Shown here: positions 1 through 7,248 of the stretch, one piece after another
Layout: each line of letters opens with the position of its first letter
Numbering within the stretch: position 1 is the stretch's first letter
Assembly: GCA_018985235.1 (NCBI GenBank)
Contig: JADGIG010000305.1
Span: 1 to 10,180 of the forward strand
Direction of reading: 5' to 3'
Source: Sanchytrium tribonematis
Taxonomy: Eukaryota; Sanchytriomycota; Sanchytriomycetes; Sanchytriales; Sanchytriaceae
Length of the DNA: 10,180 bases
Position numbers and translations under genes: made by a program
Notes under the pieces: generated by a model
What the model was told of the DNA's origin: nothing
The model's database searches: none
Seen by the model: the letters and a program-made list of their open reading frames with translations, nothing else

Positions 1-200
1 CAAATCCCAAGGACCATCCAAATGTAAATGAAAGCCCACAAATAAAATTTAGTTATTAAAAAAACAAAACAGATTCGATGTGTCACAAAGTCAAAGTCAC
101 TTTCGACAAGGAAGCCATTGGATCCATATGTTCTTTAATCCATAAGTTATTTATTTATTTCAATGTCCTCTTTTATGATCATTCTTCGCCACTTTGCAAC

Positions 201-611
201 TCGCTCCACTCATCGACATCAGGTGACGCTTTGAGCCCATCTGCGCTGAGCTTTTAACAGCAAACAAGCCAACAAAAAGGAGGATAAAGAAAAGCAAAAT
301 ATCCAAGTAGAAAAGGATTGGAAAGTGGCAATTGAAATGCGTTTTGATTCCATGAAAAGCTTCAATGAAAAGTCCAAGGATGAGAGTAAACATAAACCTA
401 GAGATATTATTAACTTGACCACTTTGGAAGAAATTGAGAAAAAAAAGTTGCAATTGAAGAAAAAAGACTGAAATTGGATGAAAAACGAATTTTGATTGAA
501 GAAAAAAAAGTGGAAGTAGATTTAAAGAATGCCATGATTAAAGAGCAAGAAAATGCAATGATGAGAGACATCTGGTTGTCATTTAAAAATGAAATATTTG
601 GAAATAAATAA
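201..611 (+). pseudogene. Harbinger accessory (Myb/SANT-type) protein, C-terminal coiled-coil remnant
   Basis: The reading is split over three frames. A Ser-rich stretch (STSGDALSPSALSF) closes with TAA at 255-257. A second frame runs through KDWKVAIEMRFDSMKSF to about 445. A third runs from 438 to the TAA at 609-611 and ends FKNEIFGNK. The last 55 residues are a highly charged Glu/Lys/Leu helix (for example IEEKRLKLDEKRILIEEKK) that reads as a coiled coil. The stop lies one base from the stop of the minus-strand Harbinger transposase. PIF/Harbinger elements usually carry a second protein with a Myb/SANT-like DNA-binding domain that helps the transposase enter the nucleus and bind the ends. 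The assignment rests on that context, because the DNA-binding domain itself is not visible; it would lie upstream, partly outside the window. The frameshift sits in an A-run near 438-446. Confidence 0.55.
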
Positions 612-612
612 A

Positions 613-1105
613 TTATTTATTTAAATAAGTATGAATTGATGGAACAGGAATATCAAATGCTTCAGATGTTTGATTATTTTAGTAGCATGATCTAATGTTT
701 GATAACAGCACTCCAGCAGTATACAATTTAGCCAATGGTTGTTTATATAATTTTAGAGTTTTGTAAAAATCAAGAAATGCCCAGTCCATTGCCACCTTAC
801 CAAATCCTCATTCTACACATATTTTGAATGATGACATGCATGTATTAAATAATGTCATTGCACTTGAAATTATGCTTCGACCCACTTAATAGGCTGGATT
901 CCCATATACAAATAAATTGTATTCACTAAACTGTTGTTGATATTGCTCTAGTTTTAATAGTAACCCTGATTCTTGCAAAATAGCGACATCATGCTTTTTG
1001 CCTTCAAAAACATCTGAAAGATGTACAATAATTCTATTCGAAAGAATACACGACTGATAATTTACTACATGGTGTCTTTTGTGTCCATTATATGTTGGCA
1101 AACTA
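613..1105 (-). pseudogene. PIF/Harbinger DDE transposase, C-terminal part
   Basis: One uninterrupted minus-strand frame, apart from three nonsense codons (at 886-888, 808-810 and 679-681), matches the DDE_Tnp_4 / Harbinger nuclease in order. It has YNGHKRHHVVNYQS, then EGKKHDVAILQESGLL, then YGNPAY, then ICVE-stop-GFGKVA and WAFLDFYKTLKLY, then NNQTSEAFDIPVPSIHTYL and a terminal stop at 613-615. The family makes a cut-and-paste transposase using a D-D-E triad. The first Asp lies upstream and is missing. The second is Asn here (YGNPAY where the family has GDxAYP; codon at 898-900). The Glu of the VE-x-GFG block is kept. The stop at 808-810 is TGA where Trp is usual. No indels are seen, so decay has been by point change. 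The N-terminal half is absent beyond about 1105, where plus-strand resolvase coding begins. Confidence 0.85.
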
Positions 1106-1622
1106 AACACTGCAGTGTGCGTAATTGAGACAAATGAGCATCTATTCATACTTAAAAGCTTCAACTTTTATCAAATAGACACATTAAACTGGGAATTTGT
1201 GTTGAATTTATTAGAAACTATAAAGGCAAAATATAGCGACGTAGATGCTTTTATTGTAGAGGTTAGCTAGCTTGTTGCAAAGGAAAATTAAATTACTCTT
1301 TATTATGCAACAATGTCATTCAATATTCGCTACCTTCTTATTTAAAAGGATCGAAGAAGCATGTTGTTGGTTGCAGTCCTTGTAGTCGCTATACATTTGG
1401 CAAGACCCTTTTACAACATTCTTGCAACCATAAAAAATACAATCGTGCTGCTGTTTATCAATAGACATATTTAAGAAACATTGGAGAGATAAAAGATTTC
1501 AATTTGGAGATAACGTATACAATGAATTGATACAATTGAATAAGATTGACGATGTGGCCGACTGTTATTTGATGGCATTATACTTTAATAAGTCAAACAA
1601 GTCATTTGTGGTTGTTGAATAA
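1079..1622 (+). pseudogene. RuvC-like (A22-type) Holliday junction resolvase, decayed
   Basis: Three blocks in three frames follow the family order. Block one (1079-1270) has VGKLNTAVCVIE, resembling the IDxGxxN-A strand of the RNase H fold, then a helix and DVDAFIVE, the second strand with its acidic residue. Block two (1324-1464) has SYLKGSKKHVVGCSPCSRY and NHKKYNRAAVY, like the basic NKK-x-x-V segment. Block three (1455-1622) has KKHWRDKRFQFG and KIDDVADCYLMALYF, the KxDDxAD motif that ends the active site. The Asp of the first motif is lost at a frameshift near 1092-1097. Such enzymes resolve four-way DNA junctions and occur in large eukaryotic DNA viruses and in mitochondria of fungi. 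The reconstructed span is about 180 codons, right for the family. It ends 13 bases from a convergent minus-strand ORF. The main alternative is another RNase H-fold nuclease. The DDVAD block is the strongest evidence. Confidence 0.6.
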
Positions 1623-1635
1623 ATATTTATTGCTT

Positions 1636-1905
1636 TTAACTGCTATTTGAATCACTCGCAAGTACAATGATATCCTGATGCTTTGATGGTCTACCAGTCT
1701 TTTTATTTAACCCACTACTTCTCACATATTCACATCCATCTCTTAACATCACTTTCCAAGTCTTGTTTTCATATTTTCTAATAAATTCATCATTTCCTAA
1801 ATGCTCTAATAAATTTCCCACTTTATACCATTCACACAATTTGTTATTAATTCTGGAATTGGAAATCAACCATTCCTTGCTTGTTTCTACAAATAAAATT
1901 TAGAA
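1636..1905 (-). pseudogene. Unrecognised C-terminal coding remnant (basic GRPSKH tail)
   Basis: A frame open for about 85 codons reads LFVETSKEWLISNSRINN, then EWYKVGNLLEHLGNDEFIRK, then a Trp-containing segment (ENKTWKVMLRDGCEYV), a basic stretch KKTGRPSKH and an acidic Ser-rich end. Composition and codon texture look protein-like rather than random. I do not recognise a domain. It has no good start: it opens by frameshift from the preceding segment GYIDPQLYVFLNF at about 1905-1945. It could therefore be the far C-terminus of the tyrosine recombinase gene upstream on the same strand, or the end of a separate gene. Its stop lies 13 bases from that of the convergent resolvase. Confidence 0.45.
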
Positions 1906-1987
1906 ATACATACAATTGAGGATCGATATACCCATTCAGCATAGTTAATACGGCATTATGCCATTTTAGTAAAAAGACTCTTTTGAA

Positions 1988-2775
1988 CTAAAGATAGATT
2001 TTACGTGATACTCCATTTTTCTTTATGTCAGTTTTTCTACTTATCAATTTTATTTGAATAAACTGCACTATTTGAGAGGGATCATCAGGATTTGCGGAAA
2101 TTCCAAATTTGACATTTTTCCACTTTAAATCACAAATTTTACCAAACCTGCTGCACAATTTAATGCCAAATGATATTAAGACTTGACTGTAAAATAGCAT
2201 TCCCTCTGAATGATCAAATAAACTAAAATCAAAAGTACAAACCGAGTATAAGTCACCTGGCAGTAATATATCGGATGCTTTTGATCTCTCACTATTTAAA
2301 TTGATCTTTTTGAGTAAGGATTTGCGGGTATTCTTACGTGGATAGAATCAAGTGGATTGGATGACATTCTCAAATTTAAATTTATGGGAGGTGTTTCAAA
2401 AATGTCTAAAATTGTTGCGATATCGTGCGGTTCATATTCTTTTGGCCATCCAGTGACAAGAAAAGTATTGTAATGATCTGCTAATGCTGACCAAGTGTTG
2501 TACCAATGACTTTCACTGTAATAAACTGTATTTGAATTATTTGCATCTGCAGGATGCTTTATTGCAGATTGATGTAAATATTGTGCTATTAATATTGGAT
2601 GATGACTTGTTATTATGTCTAATGAGTAACCTGCATCTTCAATAAACTCAATAAATCCATCTAATCGGGCCTTATAAAGCTTAGTAGTTCCAATTTGCTT
2701 TTATTCTGTTGTAATTTGTATTTGCTGTGTCAAATCAATCGATTTGATAGTAGTAGTAGTTGGAAAATTATTCAT
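1988..2775 (-). pseudogene. Tyrosine recombinase (integrase-like), decayed
   Basis: The likely start is the ATG at 2775-2773, opening MNNFPTTTTIKSIDL. The first frame runs to a stop at 2296-2298 with one internal TAA near codon 25. It reads like an alpha-helical core-binding domain: KLYKARLDGFIEFIEDAGYS, ILIAQYLHQSA, then SHWYNTWSALADHYNTF. A frameshift near 2300-2340 leads to a second frame ending at 1988. That frame has LFYSQVLISFGIKLCSRFGK followed by ICDLKW, resembling catalytic box I with its Arg (the usual R-x-x-E now reads R-x-x-K). It then has IQIKLISRKTDIKKNG, resembling the beta-hairpin Lys. The His-x-x-Arg box and the nucleophilic Tyr are not visible, so the C-terminal catalytic half is lost or scrambled. 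Enzymes of this type integrate or excise DNA; Crypton and DIRS-type elements and several DNA viruses carry them. Confidence 0.5.
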
Positions 2776-2997
2776 GTTTACAGGAGATCCCCTAAAAGAG
2801 AAAAAAAGCTGATATTGTTAAAAGAGCTGAAAATATGATTGGCCAAAAATATCAGCTGGATGCCATAATGTGAAATAATAAAGCATTGTTTCAATCAGCT
2901 GATAATATTTCTTTAATATATTGGTGACTCAATAAAAGGTATCCGCACTAAATACATGCAGCCCATTTGCAATTTAAATAAAGAATCATTGTTATTT
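2776..2997. repeat. Palindrome-rich spacer
   Basis: No coding is seen here. AGCTGATATT at 2807-2816 is repeated inverted and perfect as AATATCAGCT at 2848-2857, with a 31-base loop. The same AGCTGAT core recurs as the palindrome ATCAGCTGAT at 2894-2903. The spacer separates the tyrosine recombinase start from the truncated reverse transcriptase and may hold the end of a small inverted-repeat element. No clear target duplication is visible. Confidence 0.5.
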
Positions 2998-3351
2998 CCC
3001 CATTACGGAAATCAACACAAAATCTCCATTTCCCATTGGGTTTAAGAACCATCACGATAGGACTTGCAAATGCTGAGCTAGAAGCACCATGACTTCATTC
3101 TCAATCATATAATCAATTTCTTTTTGATTTACTTCCTTCTGAGCTTTAGATGCTCAATACTATTTTTGTCTAAAGGGTTCACTTTTAAACTTGATTGAAT
3201 GCTTAAAATTTTCCAGTAACAAAAAGAATCTGGCCTTAAGATCAGCGCCTAGTTCCAATCACATGTTAAAAAGTTTATAAGAAAGCTCTGATTCTTCAAA
3301 ATCAGGACCAAAGTTCATGTCTTCAGCACTTTCCTCGACCGGAATAAATCT
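2998..3351 (-). pseudogene. Reverse transcriptase N-terminal fragment (Ty3/gypsy type)
   Basis: This continues in the protease frame after a TAG and reads RFIPVEESAEDMNF, later KAQKEVNQKEIDYMIENEVM. It then shifts frame into SSSAFASPIVMVLKPNGKW followed by RFCVDFRNG at about 2998-3080. The last block is the fingers signature of gypsy reverse transcriptase (SPxVxVxKxxGxxRFCVDYR); the preceding block matches the usual linker before it. The family copies element RNA into DNA in cytoplasmic particles. The YxDD catalytic box, which should follow about 90 codons later, is absent because the match ends at 2998. Confidence 0.8.
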
Positions 3352-3765
3352 CTAATCATTCGTGTCACTTGTACGTGAATTAAACTTGTCAATTTTATAT
3401 TTGAAACCTTGTATAACATCCAAGCTATTCAAAAGAATCTTAAATTCTATTTTACTTCGATTAGCAGATATGAAATATCCATCTACCCAGACTAATCCCT
3501 GAGGGACTTCATCTTTAATATTCAATGCAGTCATGCCTTCTCGATTAATAATGCATTGATATGTTAACTGAGTGGTGACTAAGAATTTTAGATTATAAGT
3601 CTTTTCAATGCCAAAGTCAATATCAAGCTTAATCTGCCCAATGACTTTCATTGTATTTCCATTAGGAACCACTATATCAGAACAGTCTATTCGTTCTAAG
3701 TTTGTAAAATTATTATCAAGTGCAAACTGCTCTGAAAAAAGGTTAGGAATAGGCTGTTGCTTCAC
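3352..3765 (-). pseudogene. Retrotransposon aspartic protease, C-terminal half
   Basis: An open frame of 137 codons whose first codon here is GTG, a frame edge rather than a true start. The segment VVPNGNTMKVIGQIKLDIDF, then LKFLVTTQLTYQCIINREGM, resembles the second half of a gypsy protease: the strand after the flap, then the I-[IL]-[GN]-x-[DE] hydrophobic-glycine motif. The D-[ST]-G catalytic triplet should lie upstream and is not seen. The following sequence (SEQVSQGLVW-like region through KYKIDKFNS) runs without a break into an in-frame TAG and the RT linker, as expected for a pol polyprotein. The function would be cleavage of gag and pol during particle maturation. Confidence 0.6.
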
Positions 3766-3775
3766 TATTGTTCAA

Positions 3776-4600
3776 TTTAACTTGAACTTCGAGCAGTCTC
3801 TGCTCGACAGAATACGGTTCAACTGGTTTATTTGAAAACGTGAATGTGTTAAGTATGCTAATTTTCTTAGGGCAGTCTCGGCTAAAATGACCTAATTTTC
3901 ACATCTAAAGCACTGAGCTTTAAACTTATCAGGATTTTCTCTGTTCTTGTCATTTCCAGTATTGGCGCCTTTGTCATATTGATCGTATTTATATCTCTTT
4001 TGAATTCTGGTCGATCATAAGACTTTCTCTTACGTGGTGCCATATTTCCTTCCATTGATCCCAATGGTCCACCATTATAGCTTTCCAACTTTGAGGCGTG
4101 TGACGCAATTGTCTTAGGCTCAAAGCCTGCCAAATCCTTGTTATTAAAGACACCTTTTTCTTTCTTTTCTTTAAAATCTTTTAAAATGATGTTTTCAACT
4201 TTGATAATCTGGAGAGCCCACCGAAGGCTTATAACTCGAGATTCTTTCTTTTCTTCTGGTGGCAAATTTTGAATTTTCAAATATCTCATATCTACAATAA
4301 CTTCCGGCATTATGAGGGACCGATGTGTTGTACACAGGGTTATTGCAAGACTTCTTTCATTCGGATACATTTGCAGTAGAATTGCTTAATTGCAGATTGT
4401 TTAAAAATGATTTGAAATATACAAGTTCATGAACCGTGTCTTGTTGGTGAAAGACTTAGCATATTATCAAAAGTAGGTGACAAAATGGCAATAAACTCAT
4501 TGTAAGTACCAAAATCTCCAAATCATTGTCTTCAGAATGAGAGCTGTGAAATTCAGTTAGTTGGCTTAATAAAACATTGATATTTATAATTCGACGGCCT
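3776..4600 (-). pseudogene. Retrotransposon gag with CCHC zinc knuckle
   Basis: Minus-strand coding is split over several frames. A 5' piece (about 4440-4600) reads LTEFHSSHSEDNDLEI and, one frame over, FGTYNEFIAILSPTFDNMLS. The longest frame (3882-4370) includes QNLPPEEKKESRVISLRWAL and the basic stretch APRKRKSYDRPEFKRD. The zinc knuckle lies at 3872-3912 as CFRCEN, a one-base shift, then GHFSRDC: all three Cys and the His of C-x2-C-x4-H-x4-C are kept. A Glu-rich helix (EQRLLEVQVKLNNSEA) follows to the stop near 3776. Gag coats element RNA and the knuckle binds it. Confidence 0.65.
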
Positions 4601-4776
4601 CTTTTTGTGATAATTTTTTAAGTATAAATTCTAAAATGATAATTCTGACAAAACAGTTCAATAAGTAACCGATTAATTTCCAAAAAGTTAGATTATCCAG
4701 TGTAGGCACAACCACAGTTGCTTAGTTTAAAGTTATTTTTAGACTTCCATGCGAAATTATAATTCCAAACTATTTC

Positions 4777-4974
4777 TTGATAACTTCCGAGTTCGAAGCC
4801 CTACAAAATAATCCTTTATATGCAAATTATGTTTTTTCAATAGAAACTTTGGACTTTATTTACAAAATGAATCTAATCAGAAATTATTTGGAGGAAAATC
4901 GGGCCAAATTTTCTCGGAACCCATTGACCATAACATATCATGAGAAATTATTCAGAATGGAGTCAAAGAAGTAA
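4777..4974 (+). pseudogene. Short plus-strand ORF, possibly upstream part of the Helitron protein
   Basis: The frame is open for 65 codons and contains SIETLDFIYKMNLIRNYL and NRAKFSRNPLTITYHEKLF. Helitron replicase proteins often have an RFxxxPxFxF-like segment just before the recognisable N-terminal domain, and FSRNPLTI could be that. The match is weak and the gap to the secure Helitron block (5167) holds no clear coding. The region 4600-4776 shows nothing I can name. Confidence 0.2.
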
Positions 4975-5166
4975 TTTTGCTTTTCAAATATTGAAGCTCA
5001 TTAGTTCCCAAATCTGTACCCCATAGGCAGAAATACACTTGAAAACAATTTTTCAGGAAGGGCAAAAGTGTTAAATCCCAATTATTCGATAAATACGGGC
5101 GTTTCGTGAATGTGATGATTGTATTTTTTTCATTTTGACTATTTAGAAACATATCGTATTACCTAA

Positions 5167-6189
5167 CATTATGCAAAACAGTTGGGAAACAATACTTCCA
5201 ATTTGACTGTTAATGATGTTTTACAAGAATCTAAGAAAATCCAGCTCTTTTTTTCAGACAAGCTAAAATGGGTCTTTTTGCTATGGATAATACTTTCGGG
5301 TTCCGCATTTGTTTGTCACTTTTTCCTGCTCTGAGCAAACTTGGCCTGATTTAGAAAAATACTTGCTTAGGTTTGGGAAAAAACCAGATGGAAAGGAAAC
5401 TATTTTCACCGCTAATCCAGTATTATTAAATCATTACTGCTATGAAAGATTACAAAGAATGTTTAAATAATCCTTGAATTTGGTTACACGAACAAGTCAA
5501 TTTACCAATACTTTCAAAGATTTAAATTTCAAAAACGCGGAACTGTTCATATGCATATGTTGTTATGGTTGGAAAAATGTAGAGGTCCCCCATGATATTC
5601 CGAATGGTATACGGGCTGATATTCCATCTTTTAAAGAACACCAGGAAAAACATTTGTTTTACGGTATCATCAATACCACAGTTGTTCCAATTATTAATTA
5701 GGTACTTCTCGGAAATGTCGATTTAATTTTAAAGGAAAAATAATTAAAAAAACGATTTTTGATCCGAGAGTTGCAAGATATAGCATTAAAAGGCAAACTG
5801 AAGATGTAAATGTAAATGATTACCATGCAAAAGTGGAAAAGTAATATGGATATCAAACTGGTTTGTAATGACCTTATTTGTAATTATATAACAAAATATT
5901 GCACAAAAGCAGATCTTCAAGGACTGCTGGAAGTTAAAGAAAATGAAATTGCAAAATATATAAGTACCCGTGATTACTCTGTCTATGAGATTAGTCATTA
6001 TTTATCTAGAATGTGATTACAAAATTTTCAACTAAAGTTATTAAGATTTCTGTGAAAGTTTAATAGACAAGAGATATATAAAGCGACCTAAAGAATGCGA
6101 ACGTCTGAAGAAACAGAATTATGAAGAGATGGATAATTACTGCCAGATTATTACAGAAAATATGAAAAAGTTAACGCAAAGAAGATAAA
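5167..6189 (+). pseudogene. Helitron replication initiator (HUH / YxxxY Rep domain), decayed
   Basis: Successive blocks in shifting frames follow the Helitron order. HYAKQLGNNTSNLTVNDVL starts at 5167. GLFAMDNTFG and then VPHLFVTFSCSEQTWPDL mark the Helitron-like N-terminal domain (5275-5470). YFQRFKFQKRGTVHMHMLLW at about 5503-5568 contains the HUH-type His-x-His (codons 5548-5550 and 5554-5556). CRFNF at 5716 is the usual Cys-Arg-Phe box, followed by ARYSIKRQTEDVNVNDYH. WKSNMDIKLV and NYITKYCTKAD supply the tyrosine pair at 5885-5887 and 5897-5899. YIKRPKECERLK ends the domain near 6189. The family nicks and rejoins one strand for rolling-circle transposition. At least five frameshifts are needed, so it is inactive, although the metal-binding and tyrosine codons survive. 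Confidence 0.88.
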
Positions 6190-6289
6190 TCTGAAAAGTA
6201 TTGGAAGAATGATATTTTGAATTTTCAATGAAACGCTCTAAGAAAAATAATTCTCCCACTTCGTTAAAATCTAGAAAGATCGCTTATTT

Positions 6290-6600
6290 GAAAATTCAAA
6301 ATATCATATAATTAGTGGTGGAACAGGAAACTCTTTTTTGATGAAATAATCATTGAAGGGTCTAAAGCCTTAAATCTTAAAGCAGAAATAACAGCAAGTA
6401 CTGTGATAGCTGGATTTTTGATTGATGAAGCGACTGTACATTCAAAACTCAAGTTGCGATATCATGAAACAAAAGAAAAATGTGAGACTTTAGATTTTAA
6501 TGAAAAATCAAATCCTGTTCCTTTAAAAATGGACATGTTGCAATTATTTCAGTACATCAAATAATGCAGCGCCAAATGTTTCAAAACTGCAAAGTTCTAC
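6290..6600 (+). pseudogene. Helitron PIF1-type helicase fragment
   Basis: HIISGGTGNSFLMK at 6305-6346 is the Walker A region of a PIF1/RecD-type superfamily 1 helicase. The usual GGxGTGKS has lost two residues and the Lys now reads Asn, so ATP binding would fail. A frameshift leads into the block ending at the TAA at 6562-6564. That block includes EITASTVIAGFLIDEATVHS, the family's T-G-V-A-A-F-x-I-x-G-x-T-I-H-S segment in altered form, then HSKLKLRY. Motifs II onward are not found, so only about the first quarter of the helicase remains. In an intact Helitron this would be fused C-terminal to the Rep domain and unwind the strand. Confidence 0.75.
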
Positions 6601-6715
6601 TATCCGGAGATCCTAAACAGGTACCTCTTCTGTAAACGAAGATGTACTACACCTCGGATTTGGATAATTGCGAATGTTTCAAACTTTTCACAATTTAATA
6701 ATTTTTTGATTGTCT

Positions 6716-7169
6716 TTAACCCAATAAGGTAGCATGAAAATGAAACTCTCCTCGTAATTCTCTTCAAAATTACTATTTATTTTGACTCCAAATTGATCTA
6801 ATAACCATGAGTGAGATGATCAAAACATAACAAACAATACGCTGTCAACAACAATATGGGAAGTGATTTGACACATAGTTGATGTTGATTCTTGATTGGT
6901 TCCCCCTTGTTTTAGAGTCGAAATATTATTGGGTCTCAGATCCTTTGTAATACTTGAGATTACATAAATAGAAGCTGATCCCCAGAAAACAACGAAGACA
7001 GACTATGAATAAAAACTTTATTATATCTCCCTCAAACACAAATAACTCATCCCCTCTGGGTGATGATGTTAACATACGCAACAGTTCGATCATTTTCCAC
7101 TTCGTAGTATGCACGCATACAATCCAAATAATATTTCTTTTTACAAAATGTGTGTATTTTTCGGGTTAA
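6716..7169. mobile_element. Candidate non-autonomous piggyBac-type element (454 bp)
   Basis: The stretch opens TTAACCCAATAAGG at 6716-6729 and closes with CGGGTTAA at 7162-7169. Read on the minus strand that end is TTAACCCGAAAAAT, so 10 of the first 12 bases match. PiggyBac-family transposons insert at TTAA and commonly have ends beginning CCC next to it. The interior has no convincing coding; the short frames in it are not protein-like. The match is brief in an AT-rich sequence, so chance is possible. Confidence 0.35.
6885..7060 (+). repeat. Diverged direct repeat, copy 1
   Basis: CTTGATTGGTTCCCCCTT (from 6892), ATCCTTTGTAATA (near 6939), and TCCCTCAAACACAAATAACT followed by CATCCCCTCTGGGT (near 7028) recur in the same order and orientation in the copy at about 7582-7682. 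An AATAAA-like signal (GAATAAAAACTTTATT) lies between. Spacing between the shared words differs, so the copies are old. Paired copies could be LTRs of a very short element or shared interior sequence of two related transposons. Confidence 0.4.
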
Positions 7170-7248
7170 TTTAAAATATTCAAAAAACACAATTGTAGAG
7201 CAGAAACAGATTCTGAACTAACTTATCTTGTTTACAATTTTTACAACA

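Larger units (their letters stand above)
201..1105. mobile_element. Truncated PIF/Harbinger DNA transposon
   Basis: The element is defined by the convergent pair of remnants, the coiled-coil accessory protein on + and the DDE transposase on -, whose stop codons are separated by the single base 612. Two-gene organisation is typical of animal Harbinger transposons. Terminal inverted repeats and a 3-bp target duplication could not be identified: the left end lies before the recognisable coding, and the right end was lost with the transposase N-terminus. Confidence 0.65.
2998..4600 (-). mobile_element. Ty3/gypsy-type LTR retrotransposon fragment (gag-PR-RT)
   Basis: Three remnants lie in the canonical order on the minus strand: gag with a CCHC zinc knuckle, the second half of an aspartic protease, then the linker and fingers of reverse transcriptase. 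Sequence stops matching at 2998, so the RT palm, RNase H, integrase and both LTRs are missing. Damage includes at least one in-frame TAG between protease and RT linker (3352-3354), a frameshift inside the zinc knuckle and another just before the RT fingers motif. Confidence 0.8.
5167..6600 (+). mobile_element. Helitron rolling-circle transposon remnant
   Basis: Rep and PIF1-helicase remnants are collinear on the plus strand. This fusion order occurs in Helitrons and not in other HUH elements. I did not find a convincing 5' TC end or a 3' hairpin followed by CTRR, so the boundaries are the limits of recognisable coding only. The element abuts the gypsy fragment, whose gag begins about 570 bases to the left on the other strand. 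Confidence 0.8.

Noticed and set aside
1-200. Search for the Harbinger Myb/SANT domain or terminal inverted repeat at the left edge
   Set aside because: No Trp-spaced helix pattern or convincing inverted repeat could be read; the stretch is AT-rich with many stops.
160-453. Minus-strand ORF of 97 codons, hydrophobic
   Set aside because: It is the antisense of the coiled-coil remnant; its Phe/Leu-rich look comes from complementing Lys/Glu codons.
1636-1869. Possible KilA-N-like domain in the minus-strand ORF
   Set aside because: Only a loose resemblance (Ile-Asn...Lys-Leu-Cys, then Trp); too weak to name.
3608-3835. Plus-strand ORF of 75 codons
   Set aside because: It is antisense to the gypsy protease and gag end, which have recognisable motifs on the minus strand.
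4952-5152. Minus-strand ORF of 66 codons
   Set aside because: No motif or protein-like block; it lies in the poorly readable gap before the Helitron.
5786-5998. Minus-strand Phe/Ile-rich ORF resembling a membrane protein
   Set aside because: It is the antisense of the Helitron YxxxY block.
6926-7114. Minus-strand ORF of 62 codons
   Set aside because: It covers the direct repeat and candidate MITE interior; no recognisable domain and an arbitrary start.
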